Positions 1 to 7,003 of a stretch of DNA of 58,577 nt are shown piece after piece (positions within the stretch are counted from its first letter, which is position 1; every line of letters begins with the position of its first letter). The stretch is from a virus: positions 1 through 58,577 of IMG/VR virus record IMGVR_UViG_3300036851_000446. One strand, written 5' to 3'. Both the position numbers and the translations under genes were made by a program. Below the pieces are notes generated by a model. That model was not told the origin of the DNA. It saw only the letters and a list, made by a program, of their open reading frames with translations, and searched no databases.

Positions 1-127
1 GACGATGATGGCGAGGAGGGCGACGACGCCGGTCGCTATGAGGGGGTCATGCATCGTCGGTGATCCAGCCTTCGAAGCACCCGTCGGGGCAGGCGTAGGA
101 CTCGTCGCAGAGGTCGCAGTGGGTGCC
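1..127. repeat. Terminal direct repeat, left copy
   Basis: Bases 1-127 are identical to 58451-58577. A 127-base exact overlap at contig ends is typical of a circular sequence closed by a k=127 assembler, so this is more likely redundancy than a biological terminal repeat. The unique genome is then about 58,450 bp, and the genes at the two ends join into one continuous minus-strand series. Confidence 0.95.
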
Positions 128-262
128 GATGCCGTCGGACATGGCGCCTCCGTCGCATTCGGGGCAGCGGCCGGTGCCGTTGCATGTCGAGCAGCGCCAG
201 GCGCAGCAGCCGTCGTGGCCTTCGTCCAATGCGCAGGAGCGGTAGTCGTCGACGGTGGTCAC
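47..262 (-). CDS. Small cysteine-rich zinc-finger protein
   Basis: 71 aa from a GTG start that overlaps the upstream stop (GTGA). Twelve cysteines are visible, arranged as CxxC pairs, including a DnaJ-like CSTCNGTGRCPEC block at about residues 24-36 and a second group, CDLC...CPDGC, near the C-terminus. This predicts a compact zinc-binding protein with no recognisable enzyme domain. Its stop overlaps by 8 bases the ATG of the next membrane protein across the circle junction (58504 in the second copy), so the two are probably co-translated. Function unknown. Confidence 0.75.
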   Translation of the reverse strand: MTTVDDYRSCALDEGHDGCCAWRCSTCNGTGRCPECDGGAMSDGIGTHCDLCDESYACPDGCFEGWITDDA

Positions 263-516
263 GGCTGGTCCTCCGGGCAGGCTGCGCCGCACTTGGGGTG
301 TTTCGGGCAGAACAGGAGCCGGCCGCTCTGGTACTGCGCCCGCAGGGCGGTGGTGAACCCGCGGCAGGTGTCGTGCTCGAGGCACCCTGGCGTGGTGCCG
401 ATCCGGACGATCCCGCGGCCCATGCTCACCCCGTGCAACCGGCCGAGTGACGCCTCGGCGTGGCGGCAGGTGCAGGGCTTGCGCTCGTAGGGCGGGCCCC
501 AGGGGAGCGCTGTCAC
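259..516 (-). CDS. Cysteine/histidine-rich hypothetical protein
   Basis: 85 aa from a GTG overlapping the upstream TGA. The open frame extends further upstream, but that part is arginine/proline-rich shadow sequence, so the GTG is preferred. Motifs include KPCTCRHAEASLGR near the N-terminus, GCLEHDTCRG in the middle and FCPKHPKCGAACP near the C-terminus, so it is probably zinc-binding. It lies in a tightly overlapping run of small early genes. Function unknown. Confidence 0.65.
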   Translation of the reverse strand: MTALPWGPPYERKPCTCRHAEASLGRLHGVSMGRGIVRIGTTPGCLEHDTCRGFTTALRAQYQSGRLLFCPKHPKCGAACPEDQP

Positions 517-713
517 GTCTTCGGCTCCGGGTACTCGGGCTGGTTGTCCTTCGACCAGATGGGCGCGAGGGACGAACCGACGTTGTCGATGATCCGGATC
601 GCCTGCGACAGGTCCGATTGCCAGTGGGCGGGGACGTGGACCGACGCCCGGCACAGCCGCTCCCGGGCGCCCTTGAGGTCGAGGTAGAGCCGGTCGTCGT
701 CGTACTCAGCCAT
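513..713 (-). CDS. Hypothetical protein, 66 aa
   Basis: Short acidic protein beginning MAEYDDDRLYLDL, with an amphipathic helical middle (about residues 30-50) and a charged proline-rich tail. The ATG lies inside the last codons of the upstream gene (8-base overlap), which favours translational coupling. No family recognised. The composition looks coding, unlike the arginine-rich overlapping frames. Confidence 0.6.
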   Translation of the reverse strand: MAEYDDDRLYLDLKGARERLCRASVHVPAHWQSDLSQAIRIIDNVGSSLAPIWSKDNQPEYPEPKT

Positions 714-891
714 CGGTCTGGTCCTCCCGACGTTCGCCCGGCCCGAGGACGTCGAGGCGCCAGCCGAGATCACGCAGGGCCCGGTGGAACCCTGTGGCCC
801 AGCCGCGGTCGACGGTCTGGCCGATCTCGTTGGCGGCGGCCTGGATGGCGTCGATCTCGTCGCTCCGGTTGCGCATGGCGTGGCTACCCAT
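706..891 (-). CDS. Hypothetical protein, 61 aa
   Basis: The preferred start, MGSHAMRNRSDEIDAI, overlaps the upstream stop. The body is predicted helical (EIDAIQAAANEIGQTVDRG, then FHRALRDLGWRL). No motif identifies a family. It is part of the early minus-strand run and overlaps both neighbours by a few bases. Confidence 0.55.
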   Translation of the reverse strand: MGSHAMRNRSDEIDAIQAAANEIGQTVDRGWATGFHRALRDLGWRLDVLGPGERREDQTDG

Positions 892-1405
892 CGGTCGCTT
901 CCCGGGTGACCACCACGTGGGTGCCAGGGTCCCAACCGCGGTCCGACGGCTTCCGGCCGAGCAGCGATGCAGCAAGCTGGCCCACCGGGCCCTCCCACAG
1001 CACGGTGGCCGGGGAGGACAGCAGCGCCATCACGGCGTCGACGGCCGCGTTCGCTTGGCCCGCCAGGTGAGGTGGCGCTCCGAGCGGTCCGTAGGCGCTA
1101 CCGATGGCCTCGGCCACCTGCTCACGGGTGGGGCCGGGTGTTGGTGGCGGCGCTTCTAACGCCCACAGGGCCTCGGAGGTCTCGTCACCGAGCCGGTCGT
1201 ACTCGACTCGCAGGGAGAAATGCGCCTCGGCCAGGCGGAGGGCGAGAGCGGCGTCCAATCGCACCGTCGTGTTGCCCTTGGCGATCGCTATCCCGGCCCG
1301 CTGGCGGACCTCGGCTGCGTCGTGCAGCGGGGACTCGACCAAGTGGTCCCGTCCGTCGCTCGTGGTCGGCCCGCCGGTGCCGTCGGTCACCCGGTCGGCC
1401 CTCAC
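884..1405 (-). CDS. Hypothetical protein, 173 aa
   Basis: Starts at a GTG that overlaps the previous stop at 1402. The middle is helical and alanine-rich (LDAALALRLAEAHFSLRVEYDRLG), followed by a proline linker (APPPTPGPT) and a second helical part. The linker is encoded by one of three copies of a short DNA repeat also found in the next gene upstream. No known domain seen. Confidence 0.6.
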   Translation of the reverse strand: MRADRVTDGTGGPTTSDGRDHLVESPLHDAAEVRQRAGIAIAKGNTTVRLDAALALRLAEAHFSLRVEYDRLGDETSEALWALEAPPPTPGPTREQVAEAIGSAYGPLGAPPHLAGQANAAVDAVMALLSSPATVLWEGPVGQLAASLLGRKPSDRGWDPGTHVVVTREATDG

Positions 1406-1815
1406 TGGTCGACCTCGGGTGCGGGTGTTGGTGGCGGTGACGTCAGGGCGAGGATGCGCTCGGTGAGGTCGTGCAGCCGGTCGTGCTCGGCGTCGTCGGT
1501 GCCGTCGAAGCCTTCGACCATCGACAGCTCGGAGAACACGTCGTCGTAGACCTTCTGCCGGTCGACCTTCGCCTGTTGCGCGTCGAAGATGCCTTGCCAC
1601 GCGGGTGTTGGTGGCGGTGAACCCGCCGCAGCCCGCCCGGAGCCGTTGCAGGATGAGCATGGGACAGGGACCAGCACCATGCTGTGTGACTGGTTGGTCC
1701 GCCGGTCGACGACCCGGTCCTTCCAGTCGTCGGCGTGGTAGCGGAAGCTGGTGCCGATGGCGATCTCGTCGAGCCAGGCGAACCGCCAGCCGTCGGGGGG
1801 TGTCAGCGTGGCCAC
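1402..1815 (-). CDS. Hypothetical protein, 137 aa
   Basis: Starts MATLTPPDGWRFAWLDEIAI. A single CxxC (PCSSCNGSGRA, about residues 53-63) is the only motif. The rest is a helical acidic region and two PPPTPA linkers encoded by near-identical DNA at 1421-1440 and 1605-1624. It overlaps both neighbours. Function unknown. Confidence 0.6.
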   Translation of the reverse strand: MATLTPPDGWRFAWLDEIAIGTSFRYHADDWKDRVVDRRTNQSHSMVLVPVPCSSCNGSGRAAAGSPPPTPAWQGIFDAQQAKVDRQKVYDDVFSELSMVEGFDGTDDAEHDRLHDLTERILALTSPPPTPAPEVDQ

Positions 1816-2632
1816 AGTTCCTCCGCGCAGATGTGGGCCGCCTCGGCGACGGTCTCCATGTCCCAGTCATCGTGATGCCGCTGCATCAGTGCCTTGCGGA
1901 ACCGCTCGACCATCTCGCTGCGTGTTACCTCGTCGTCTTCGCTGGCTGGCGCCGCAGCCCGCAGACGCTCGACCTCGGCCCGCTCCCGCTTCCATGCTGC
2001 GAGGTGGTCGTTCGCTCGCTCGGTCTGGTTGGCCAGCAGCTCGCGCAGCTGGTCGATGATCTCGCTCGGCGATCCTTCGAGCGGGCCGAGCACGCCGCGC
2101 CTGTTCTCGCGGCCAATGGCCAGGTCGTCGTCGGTGGGCTCGTCGGCCCGCAGCCGGTACTCCTTGGGGCCGGTCCACTCGATCTCGTCGTCGCCGGACT
2201 CGTCGGGTGTGCCACCGAAGCACGGACCGGGGTGGTTCGGTCCGCTGTCGCACTGCGAGTGGTGCGGGGTCTCGTCGGGTGCACCGACAGCGGCCGCCAG
2301 CACCTCGTAGGCGCCGTCGTAGATCGGCAGGTCCACCCGATGCATGTAGAGCGCACAGCCGGGTGTGTGGCATTCCTCACCGACGCCAGCCAGGGGCGGC
2401 AGATGTTGATGGCGACGCGCAGCACCTCTGGCTCGCGACCCAGCCGGGCGTTCGCCTCGGCGATGTCGTCCTGGCAGCCCGCGCGGTGCTCGACGTACTC
2501 GGCGAAGGGGATCGCCTTGTTGCAGCTCAGGCAGATCGTCGGCTTTCGCTCGTCGGCTCCCTGTGGGTCGGGAGCCGGACCGGCGCTCACACCGTGGACG
2601 GGGCATGCCAGGTCGGGGAGGTCAGGAAGCAC
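1803..2632 (-). pseudogene. CHTPGC-family protein interrupted by a frameshift
   Basis: Two frames must be joined to give a sensible protein. The first, from a GTG at 2632, has a zinc-like N-terminus (ACPVHG...CLSC) and ends INICRPW; the second carries ECHTPGCALYMHRVDLPIYDG and a long acidic C-terminus ending at 1803. The intact relative at 10408-10653 reads ICRPCLDGVGSECHTPGCAL in one frame. Comparing the two, this copy lacks four bases in about 30 (one codon plus one base) near 2385. Either a real frameshift or an assembly error; function unknown. Confidence 0.6.
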
Positions 2633-2799
2633 GCAGTTGCCGGTGCACTTCGGCGGCTCGGCGGCCCGCTCTGGAAGCCGACGCCGTAGGGCGGGTCGGT
2701 CACGACCAGGTCGATCGAGTCCCGACCCAGCAGCGGCAACACCTCGCGGCAGTCACCGTGATAGAGGGTGATGTCGCCGTCGTCGTAGTAGGCGTCCAT
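2587..2799 (-). pseudogene. Truncated DNA adenine/cytosine-N4 methyltransferase
   Basis: The first 45 residues read like the start of a phage N6/N4 DNA methylase: YYDDGDITLYHGDCREVLPLL, then LVVTDPPYGVGFQS, where DPPY is catalytic motif IV. Such enzymes normally run about 200-300 aa and later carry the FxGxG AdoMet-binding motif. Here the frame leaves recognisable sequence right after GFQS and stops at 70 aa. Downstream DNA belongs to a different Cys-rich gene in another frame. It looks like a deletion remnant and is probably inactive. Confidence 0.7.
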
Positions 2800-3365
2800 C
2801 AGTCTCTGATCCCCTTGTGGTCGGGTAGCACCCGGGCGGTCGTGGGCGGGTCGTCGTCGACGTTGGGCGCGGGGCATTCGTCGGCCGTGTGTGCATTCCG
2901 GATGGTCTTCTGGTTGTCGTGTTGCACGCACCCGGCTTTGGGTTCGACCAGCCCGCATGGCGCCAGTGGGCAGCCGCAGTGAGGGGCGTACGGGTCGGTG
3001 TCCCAGCCGCGGGACACGTGCATGCCGTGGGTGGCCGCCAGTGCCGTCCCCTCCTCGGCCGGGATGCCGTAGAAGTCGGCCGAGTCCCGTGGTGGCCAGT
3101 AGCCGCTGTCGGCCATGAACCCCGGCACCTCGATGGGCTCGACGGCCGGCTGCTCACCCGACGCCCGCTGCTCCAGCTTCTGGTTCTCGAACGCGAGTTT
3201 CAGCCCGTGCTCGGCCAGGGTCTCGCGACGCTTCTCGTCTTCCTCGGCCTGGCGGTCCCGGCTCCAGTTGACCACGAGGTAGGTGACGATCGCTCCGGCG
3301 CAGAAGCTGGTGAGGCAGCCCGCGGCGATGAAGATGGTCAGCTCGATCGAAGCGCCGGTCACCAC
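2799..3365 (-). CDS. Membrane-anchored protein with coiled coil and Cys-rich tail
   Basis: 188 aa. One N-terminal transmembrane segment at about residues 8-32 (ELTIFIAAGCLTSF...VTYLVV) is followed by a charged coiled-coil stretch (DRQAEEDEKRRETLAEHG) and a C-terminal region with several Cys/His residues (HCGCPLAPCGL, KAGCVQHD). Probably an inner-membrane protein with a cytoplasmic zinc-binding tail. It overlaps the next ATG by one base. Function unknown. Confidence 0.65.
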   Translation of the reverse strand: MVTGASIELTIFIAAGCLTSFCAGAIVTYLVVNWSRDRQAEEDEKRRETLAEHGLKLAFENQKLEQRASGEQPAVEPIEVPGFMADSGYWPPRDSADFYGIPAEEGTALAATHGMHVSRGWDTDPYAPHCGCPLAPCGLVEPKAGCVQHDNQKTIRNAHTADECPAPNVDDDPPTTARVLPDHKGIRD

Positions 3366-3607
3366 ACACGCTCCGTGGCCGACGAGATCTTGCCGTCGTC
3401 ATCCCGGCTCATCACGCCGGCCGACACGTCGACAGCGTCGAGCAGGCACCAGTCGTGGAACACCGTGCTCTTGCTGCCGCCCCGCAGCAGGACCGCTTTC
3501 ACGGCCTCGGCGGTGATGATCTCGGGGGCATCGCCGTCGGGCCACACCTCGTCGACCGTGAGAGCGATCGACCCCTCGAAGTCGATGAAGATGGTCGGGT
3601 CGCTCAC
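3359..3607 (-). CDS. Hypothetical protein, 82 aa
   Basis: Starts at a GTG overlapping the upstream stop. It begins SDPTIFIDFEGSIALTVDEVW and continues as an alternating strand/helix pattern (EIITAEAVKAVLLRGG, then VFHDWCLLDAVDV). No family recognised; small, soluble and acidic. Coding composition is clear compared with the overlapping arginine-rich frames. Confidence 0.6.
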   Translation of the reverse strand: MSDPTIFIDFEGSIALTVDEVWPDGDAPEIITAEAVKAVLLRGGSKSTVFHDWCLLDAVDVSAGVMSRDDDGKISSATERVW

Positions 3608-3825
3608 GTGGCGCTCCGTTCGGGGTGGTTGACCACGAGCACTGCGTGGCCCGACAGGGCGGTGACGTCGACGCTGGTCTGGCAGACCGGACACGAGCAG
3701 TGCCCGTGGCCATCGGTCGCACCCTCGGCCAACGCCCAGCCACTCGCTTGGCAGGTGGGGCGGGGATGGCGGCGGTGGACGCACGCGGCGAACACGGTGG
3801 CCGCATGGAGAGTGAGCGGGCTCAC
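3604..3825 (-). CDS. Small Cys/His protein, 73 aa
   Basis: Begins MSPLTLHAATVFAACVHRRHP and has a central zinc-ribbon-like CSCPVCQ (about residues 43-49), with a further Cys and several His near the N-terminus. Probably metal-binding. It sits in the tightly packed early operon with ATGA-type overlaps on both sides. Function unknown. Confidence 0.55.
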   Translation of the reverse strand: MSPLTLHAATVFAACVHRRHPRPTCQASGWALAEGATDGHGHCSCPVCQTSVDVTALSGHAVLVVNHPERSAT

Positions 3826-4220
3826 GACTCACCGCTCCGCTGACAGCGGGCGCAGCCGCCGGGGCAGAAGTGCAGTCCGAGCCAGGTGACCCCACCGTCG
3901 GCCAACAGAGCCATCGCAGCGAGTGCGTCGACCAGCGCATTGAACACCTCCGCCGTGCCCGGCAGTTGCTTGCCGCGGACGACGCGAGGCTTCTCTCGCC
4001 ATAGCAGTGCGGTACCGTGCTCACCGAGCAGGTCGGCCACCCCTTCGCACCGCGCCCTCAGGTAGTCGGTGTCGCCCGTCGGCATCTCGGCTATGCGCAG
4101 CGGCACCGCGACGGCGAGCGTGGCTTGCAGGAGCCCCGCCGTCGGGTCGATCAGTGTTTCGACGACCTCGGACGGATCGCGGTCGCCCTGGTCGAGGATG
4201 AGGTTCAGTCGTTCGGTCAT
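3822..4220 (-). CDS. Hypothetical protein, 132 aa
   Basis: Largely helical protein beginning MTERLNLILDQGDRDPSEVV, with hydrophobic helices (LLQATLAVAVPLRIAEM; ALVDALAAMALLADGG) and a C-terminal CPGGCARC tail that could bind zinc. No known family recognised. Start and stop overlap the neighbouring genes by four bases. Confidence 0.6.
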   Translation of the reverse strand: MTERLNLILDQGDRDPSEVVETLIDPTAGLLQATLAVAVPLRIAEMPTGDTDYLRARCEGVADLLGEHGTALLWREKPRVVRGKQLPGTAEVFNALVDALAAMALLADGGVTWLGLHFCPGGCARCQRSGES

Positions 4221-4822
4221 CCGGTCACCGCCGCTCGGACGTCGTCGGTGGTGAACGCCGGCGGGGTCGACGTGTGGCGCCAGGGGCGGCCGGTGGCGGC
4301 GACGCGGCGGAGCTTGGCGATCCCGGCCCGCAGGTTGGAGTTGGCGCCCTTGACCGAGAGCAGGCCGTTGTCGCTGCCCTGGCTGCCGAAGTGCTCACGC
4401 TTGGTGTGGGTGCCGGCGTGAACGGCCATCCACGCGATGACGTCGGCCTGGATGTCGGTCAGGTGCGCCATGTCGGCCCACCGCTGCAACGTGACCCGAT
4501 CGTCGATCTGGCGGTAGCCGGGGTCGACGGTGCGGGCGATCAGCCACTCGGGGTCGTGCAGCTCGTCGGCGACCTCTTCGTGGGCCATGACCCGTGCCCG
4601 CTTGGCGCGGCCGTGGCCGACCTCGCGGTCCATGTGGAGCCAGCACCACGACAGCAGCGACCGGCCACCGTCCTCGCGCCAAGTGGCGACACCGCAGGCG
4701 ATGCCGTATATGGCGTCGGACAGGACGTCGGCTTCGTCGCGGACGCCGAGCATGTGACGGTGGGCGAGGTACCGCTTGGCGAGGGCCATCGGATTGTTGA
4801 TGCCGCGCAGGTCGTCCGTCAT
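4217..4822 (-). CDS. Sigma-factor-like protein (tentative)
   Basis: 201 aa from the ATG at 4822, which overlaps the previous stop; the longer open frame has no matching upstream features. Residues about 30-75 (EADVLSDAIYGIACGV, then SLLSWCWLHMDREV) resemble sigma region 2, where a helix of the D-L-x-Q-E-A type is followed by the aromatic core-binding/-10 helix. The C-terminal LTDIQADVIAWM and NSNLRAGIAKLRRVA resemble region 4. Similarity is by eye only. If right it would redirect host RNA polymerase to phage promoters. An unrelated helical protein is the alternative. Confidence 0.4.
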   Translation of the reverse strand: MTDDLRGINNPMALAKRYLAHRHMLGVRDEADVLSDAIYGIACGVATWREDGGRSLLSWCWLHMDREVGHGRAKRARVMAHEEVADELHDPEWLIARTVDPGYRQIDDRVTLQRWADMAHLTDIQADVIAWMAVHAGTHTKREHFGSQGSDNGLLSVKGANSNLRAGIAKLRRVAATGRPWRHTSTPPAFTTDDVRAAVTG

Positions 4823-5025
4823 CAGCTGGCCTCCTTGGTGAATGCGGGGGCGACCAGCAACACCACACCGATCGACAACAGACCCGCGCCCGAGACGAAC
4901 ATCCCGCCCGACGGGGACGCCAACAACCACGGGGTGACCGCCAGACACGCCACCGCGAACACGACACGGACGTACCAGGCCGACTCGGCCGGGGAGAACG
5001 CCAGGGTGATGAGGTCGCCGGGCAT
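4822..5025 (-). CDS. Small membrane protein, 67 aa
   Basis: Two predicted transmembrane helices: about residues 18-35 (AWYVRVVFAVACLAVTPWLL) and 41-60 (MFVSGAGLLSIGVVLLVAPA), with a short charged C-terminal tail. Starts MPGDLI; the stop overlaps the sigma-like gene's ATG. No family assigned. It could be membrane-acting in early takeover or exclusion, but nothing in the sequence decides. Confidence 0.6.
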   Translation of the reverse strand: MPGDLITLAFSPAESAWYVRVVFAVACLAVTPWLLASPSGGMFVSGAGLLSIGVVLLVAPAFTKEAS

Positions 5026-5303
5026 CACTCGGCCGCCTCGGGGAGCACCTTCACCAGGGCGTAGCCGCAGCGGTACAGGTTCTCGATGACGGCCTGGCTG
5101 ATCCGGTTCTCGCTGTGGCCCCACTGGGGGTCCCAGTCGGGCCAGCGGCCCCAGTCGACCGAGTTGCTGGCGGCGGACAGGATCGGGTCGGCCCACGTCC
5201 ACGTGCCGCCGTTCTCCCACAGCCCGAACTCCGGGTTGTAGGTGCCGGGCCGGTCGACCGCGGTGGCTTCCTCGACGGGGATGGGGTCGCTGACGCGGAC
5301 CAT
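5025..5303 (-). CDS. Hypothetical protein, 92 aa
   Basis: Starts MVRVSDPIPVEEATAV. Tryptophan-rich centre (FGLWENGGTWTWADP; WGRWPDWDPQWGH) and a helical C-terminus (QAVIENLYRCGYALVKVL). No family recognised. It is flanked by one-base overlaps with both neighbours, so it is probably part of one translation unit. Confidence 0.6.
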   Translation of the reverse strand: MVRVSDPIPVEEATAVDRPGTYNPEFGLWENGGTWTWADPILSAASNSVDWGRWPDWDPQWGHSENRISQAVIENLYRCGYALVKVLPEAAE

Positions 5304-5500
5304 CACCGGCTCCGGGCCGGGCGGAAGCCGGCGGCGTCGAGGGTGTGCGGGCCGACCAGGTTCCGCTGGCGGGCCATGAACACGGCCTGCTGCAACTGGC
5401 GCATGCCGAACAGCCGGGGGTTGCGGCGGAAGCTGAGCTTGTGGCGGTTGGCGGCCTGGATGATCTGCCACCGGGCGTCCTTGCGGGCGTCGGTCTCCAT
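5303..5500 (-). CDS. Small basic protein, 65 aa
   Basis: METDARKDARWQIIQAANRH at the start, then basic helical sequence (KLSFRRNPRLFGMRQLQQAVFMARQ). High positive charge suggests nucleic-acid contact, but no HTH or zinc motif is seen. Function unknown. Confidence 0.55.
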   Translation of the reverse strand: METDARKDARWQIIQAANRHKLSFRRNPRLFGMRQLQQAVFMARQRNLVGPHTLDAAGFRPARSR

Positions 5501-5515
5501 CGGGTTACGCTCCGT

Positions 5516-5887
5516 TCATCGGTGGTCGCCGGTGGCCTTGCTGGGTTGGCCGGCGGCCATTGGTCTGTCGTGGGTGGTGCCCTGGGCTGCCAGAGGGGTC
5601 GGCAGCTCGGGGAGCCCACCGCGGGTGCGGTGTGCCGTTGGGGAGTCGGCGTGGCTCGCTGGACCAGGCGCACCCAGCGCGACCGGCAAGGGCGAGGCGG
5701 TGGGCCCCTGCCGGTCGCGCTCGATGTCCTGGAGGTCGTCGGCGATCTGCACCCACGCCTGCCGGTCCTCCCACAAGCGCAGCAACAGGTGGTCGCAGAT
5801 GAAGTCCCGGGTGGACCGGTCCTGGGGCACGCCACCGAGAGCGGCCCACCGTTCGAGCAGTTCGACATCGGTGCGGCAGAGGCTCAT
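5516..5887 (-). CDS. Hypothetical protein, 123 aa
   Basis: The start MSLCRTDVELLERWAALGG is preferred over the longer arginine-rich extension because the ATG overlaps the stop of the 32-aa gene before it. A helical N-terminal half (RDFICDHLLLRLWEDRQAWVQ) is followed by a low-complexity proline/alanine tail of about 60 residues. No known family. Confidence 0.55.
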   Translation of the reverse strand: MSLCRTDVELLERWAALGGVPQDRSTRDFICDHLLLRLWEDRQAWVQIADDLQDIERDRQGPTASPLPVALGAPGPASHADSPTAHRTRGGLPELPTPLAAQGTTHDRPMAAGQPSKATGDHR

Positions 5888-5982
5888 CGCCGGCGTCCGG
5901 TCCAGAACGGGCACCAGAGACAGAAGGCCGGCAGGCACACGGCCAGGCCGACGACACCGACGGTGCTCAGCGCGGCGGTCAT
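5884..5982 (-). CDS. Tiny membrane peptide, 32 aa
   Basis: M-T-A-A-L-S-T then a single hydrophobic span (VGVVGLAVCLPAFCLWC) and a basic end (TGRRR). Start and stop overlap the flanking genes (ATGA), so it fits the operon's pattern of coupled genes exactly even though it is very short. A single-pass membrane peptide is likely; function unknown. Confidence 0.55.
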   Translation of the reverse strand: MTAALSTVGVVGLAVCLPAFCLWCPFWTGRRR

Positions 5983-6146
5983 GACTGGCCGTCACAACTG
6001 GCGTCCGACGACAGCTCGCCGCACTCGCTGGGCTTGGTGCCGTCGTCGCGGTTCTCGCAGCCCATCGTGATGACGAGCAGGCAGAGGGTGAGGAACAGGG
6101 CGGTCCAGGTCAGCAGGACCGTGGCGGTGCGCTCGGCCGCGGTCAC
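5979..6146 (-). CDS. Small membrane protein or lipoprotein, 55 aa
   Basis: GTG start overlapping the upstream stop. One hydrophobic segment (TVLLTWTALFLTLCLLVITMG) ends at a cysteine (TMGC) followed by an acidic soluble tail with two more cysteines. This could be a signal-anchor or a weak lipobox; the -3 residue is not ideal for lipidation. Probably envelope-located. Confidence 0.55.
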   Translation of the reverse strand: MTAAERTATVLLTWTALFLTLCLLVITMGCENRDDGTKPSECGELSSDASCDGQS

Positions 6147-6514
6147 GGTGCACCGTCCAGCCACACAACCTCGGTGCGGCCATTGTGTCCGTGGACGTGC
6201 TCGACGGCCTCGGCGCCCCGGTCGTGGAACACGACACTGGTGGGCCACTCGGTGAGCCAGCGCAGAGCGACGACACCGTCGTCGAACTCGACCCCTTGGG
6301 CGACCACACCGGTGCCGGACACGCCCGACACGTCCTCGATTCGGATCAACTCGAACCGACGCAGGCGGGGCAGCGTCTGGCCCGTCCCCTCACAGTCGGG
6401 GCAGATCGGGGCCGGTTCGAGGCCGGCCACCATCTCGTAGTCGCTATCTCGTCCGACGGGAAGCGAGCCGGTACCGTCGCAACGACCACAGGGCGGACGC
6501 GTGCGAGCGGCCAT
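6143..6514 (-). CDS. DnaJ-type zinc-finger protein, 123 aa
   Basis: Starts MAARTRPPCGRCDGTGS. Two CxxCxGTG units (CGRCDGTG near residue 9 and CPDCEGTG near residue 38) form one DnaJ-like zinc site. The C-terminal half is a beta-rich domain (GVEFDDGVVALRWL; TSVVFHDRGAEAVEHVHG). The frame is open upstream into the truncated DUF2493 gene, but that stretch is arginine-rich shadow, so the internal ATG at the overlapping stop is chosen. Confidence 0.65.
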   Translation of the reverse strand: MAARTRPPCGRCDGTGSLPVGRDSDYEMVAGLEPAPICPDCEGTGQTLPRLRRFELIRIEDVSGVSGTGVVAQGVEFDDGVVALRWLTEWPTSVVFHDRGAEAVEHVHGHNGRTEVVWLDGAP

Positions 6515-6759
6515 CAGTCCTCGCTCTCGGTGACGTGGATGAGCGCCCGTCCGTCGGCGTCGTAGGCGCACGCCCCGACCTGGCCGCACTCGGGGCACGG
6601 CGTGGCGAGGCGGCGTTCGATGTCCATCTCGCTGATCTCGCCGTCGTCGGGATCGTCGGGCTCGTAGTCCCGGCTGGTTCCGGCGAAGTCCCGCGGTCGG
6701 GCAGAACGTCGAGCCGTCGCGGCGCTTGCGCCGATGTGTCGGCTTGCACTCGGGCGCAC
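6514..6759 (-). CDS. Small CxxC protein, start uncertain
   Basis: The acidic part DYEPDDPDDGEISEMDIERR and the CPECGQVGACAYDADGRA motif look truly coding. The first about 25 residues (MRPSASRHIGASAATARR) look like shadow sequence from the DUF2493 gene. A shorter start at MDIERR is possible. The stop overlaps the next ATG. This gene may originally have continued the DUF2493 frame before a deletion. Confidence 0.45.
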   Translation of the reverse strand: MRPSASRHIGASAATARRSARPRDFAGTSRDYEPDDPDDGEISEMDIERRLATPCPECGQVGACAYDADGRALIHVTESED

Positions 6760-7003
6760 ACATGTGCCAGTTCGCCGGGCAGCACCGGCCGATGATCCGG
6801 ACCGGGATCGTGTCGGGCCCCGTGCCCAACCACCGGTAGTCGAACTCGTCGGCCCAATCGTTGGCGATGGTGTCGGCGCCGGGCGCTCCGCCGTTGATGA
6901 CGATGAGCGGGTGTCGTGGGTCGGCGTCCATGAGGCCGGTCAGATAGCGCTCGACCACCTCAAAGTTGACGTAGCTCCGCGAGCCGAAGACGAGGACTCT
7001 CAC
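6674..7003 (-). pseudogene. DUF2493 (SLOG-like) protein, truncated
   Basis: Begins at a GTG at 7003 with VRVLVFGSRSYVNFEVVERYL and carries the nucleotide-binding core VINGGAPGADTIANDWADE (about residues 36-54), as in DUF2493/YspA proteins. A short Cys insert (CCPANWHMCAPECKPTH; FCPTAG) precedes LRRNQ, which matches the family's GPIRNQ motif. The final strand-helix segment usually found after that motif is missing and the frame runs on as arginine-rich noise. Probably out-of-frame deletion; the family is thought to bind nucleotide-like ligands. Confidence 0.55.
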
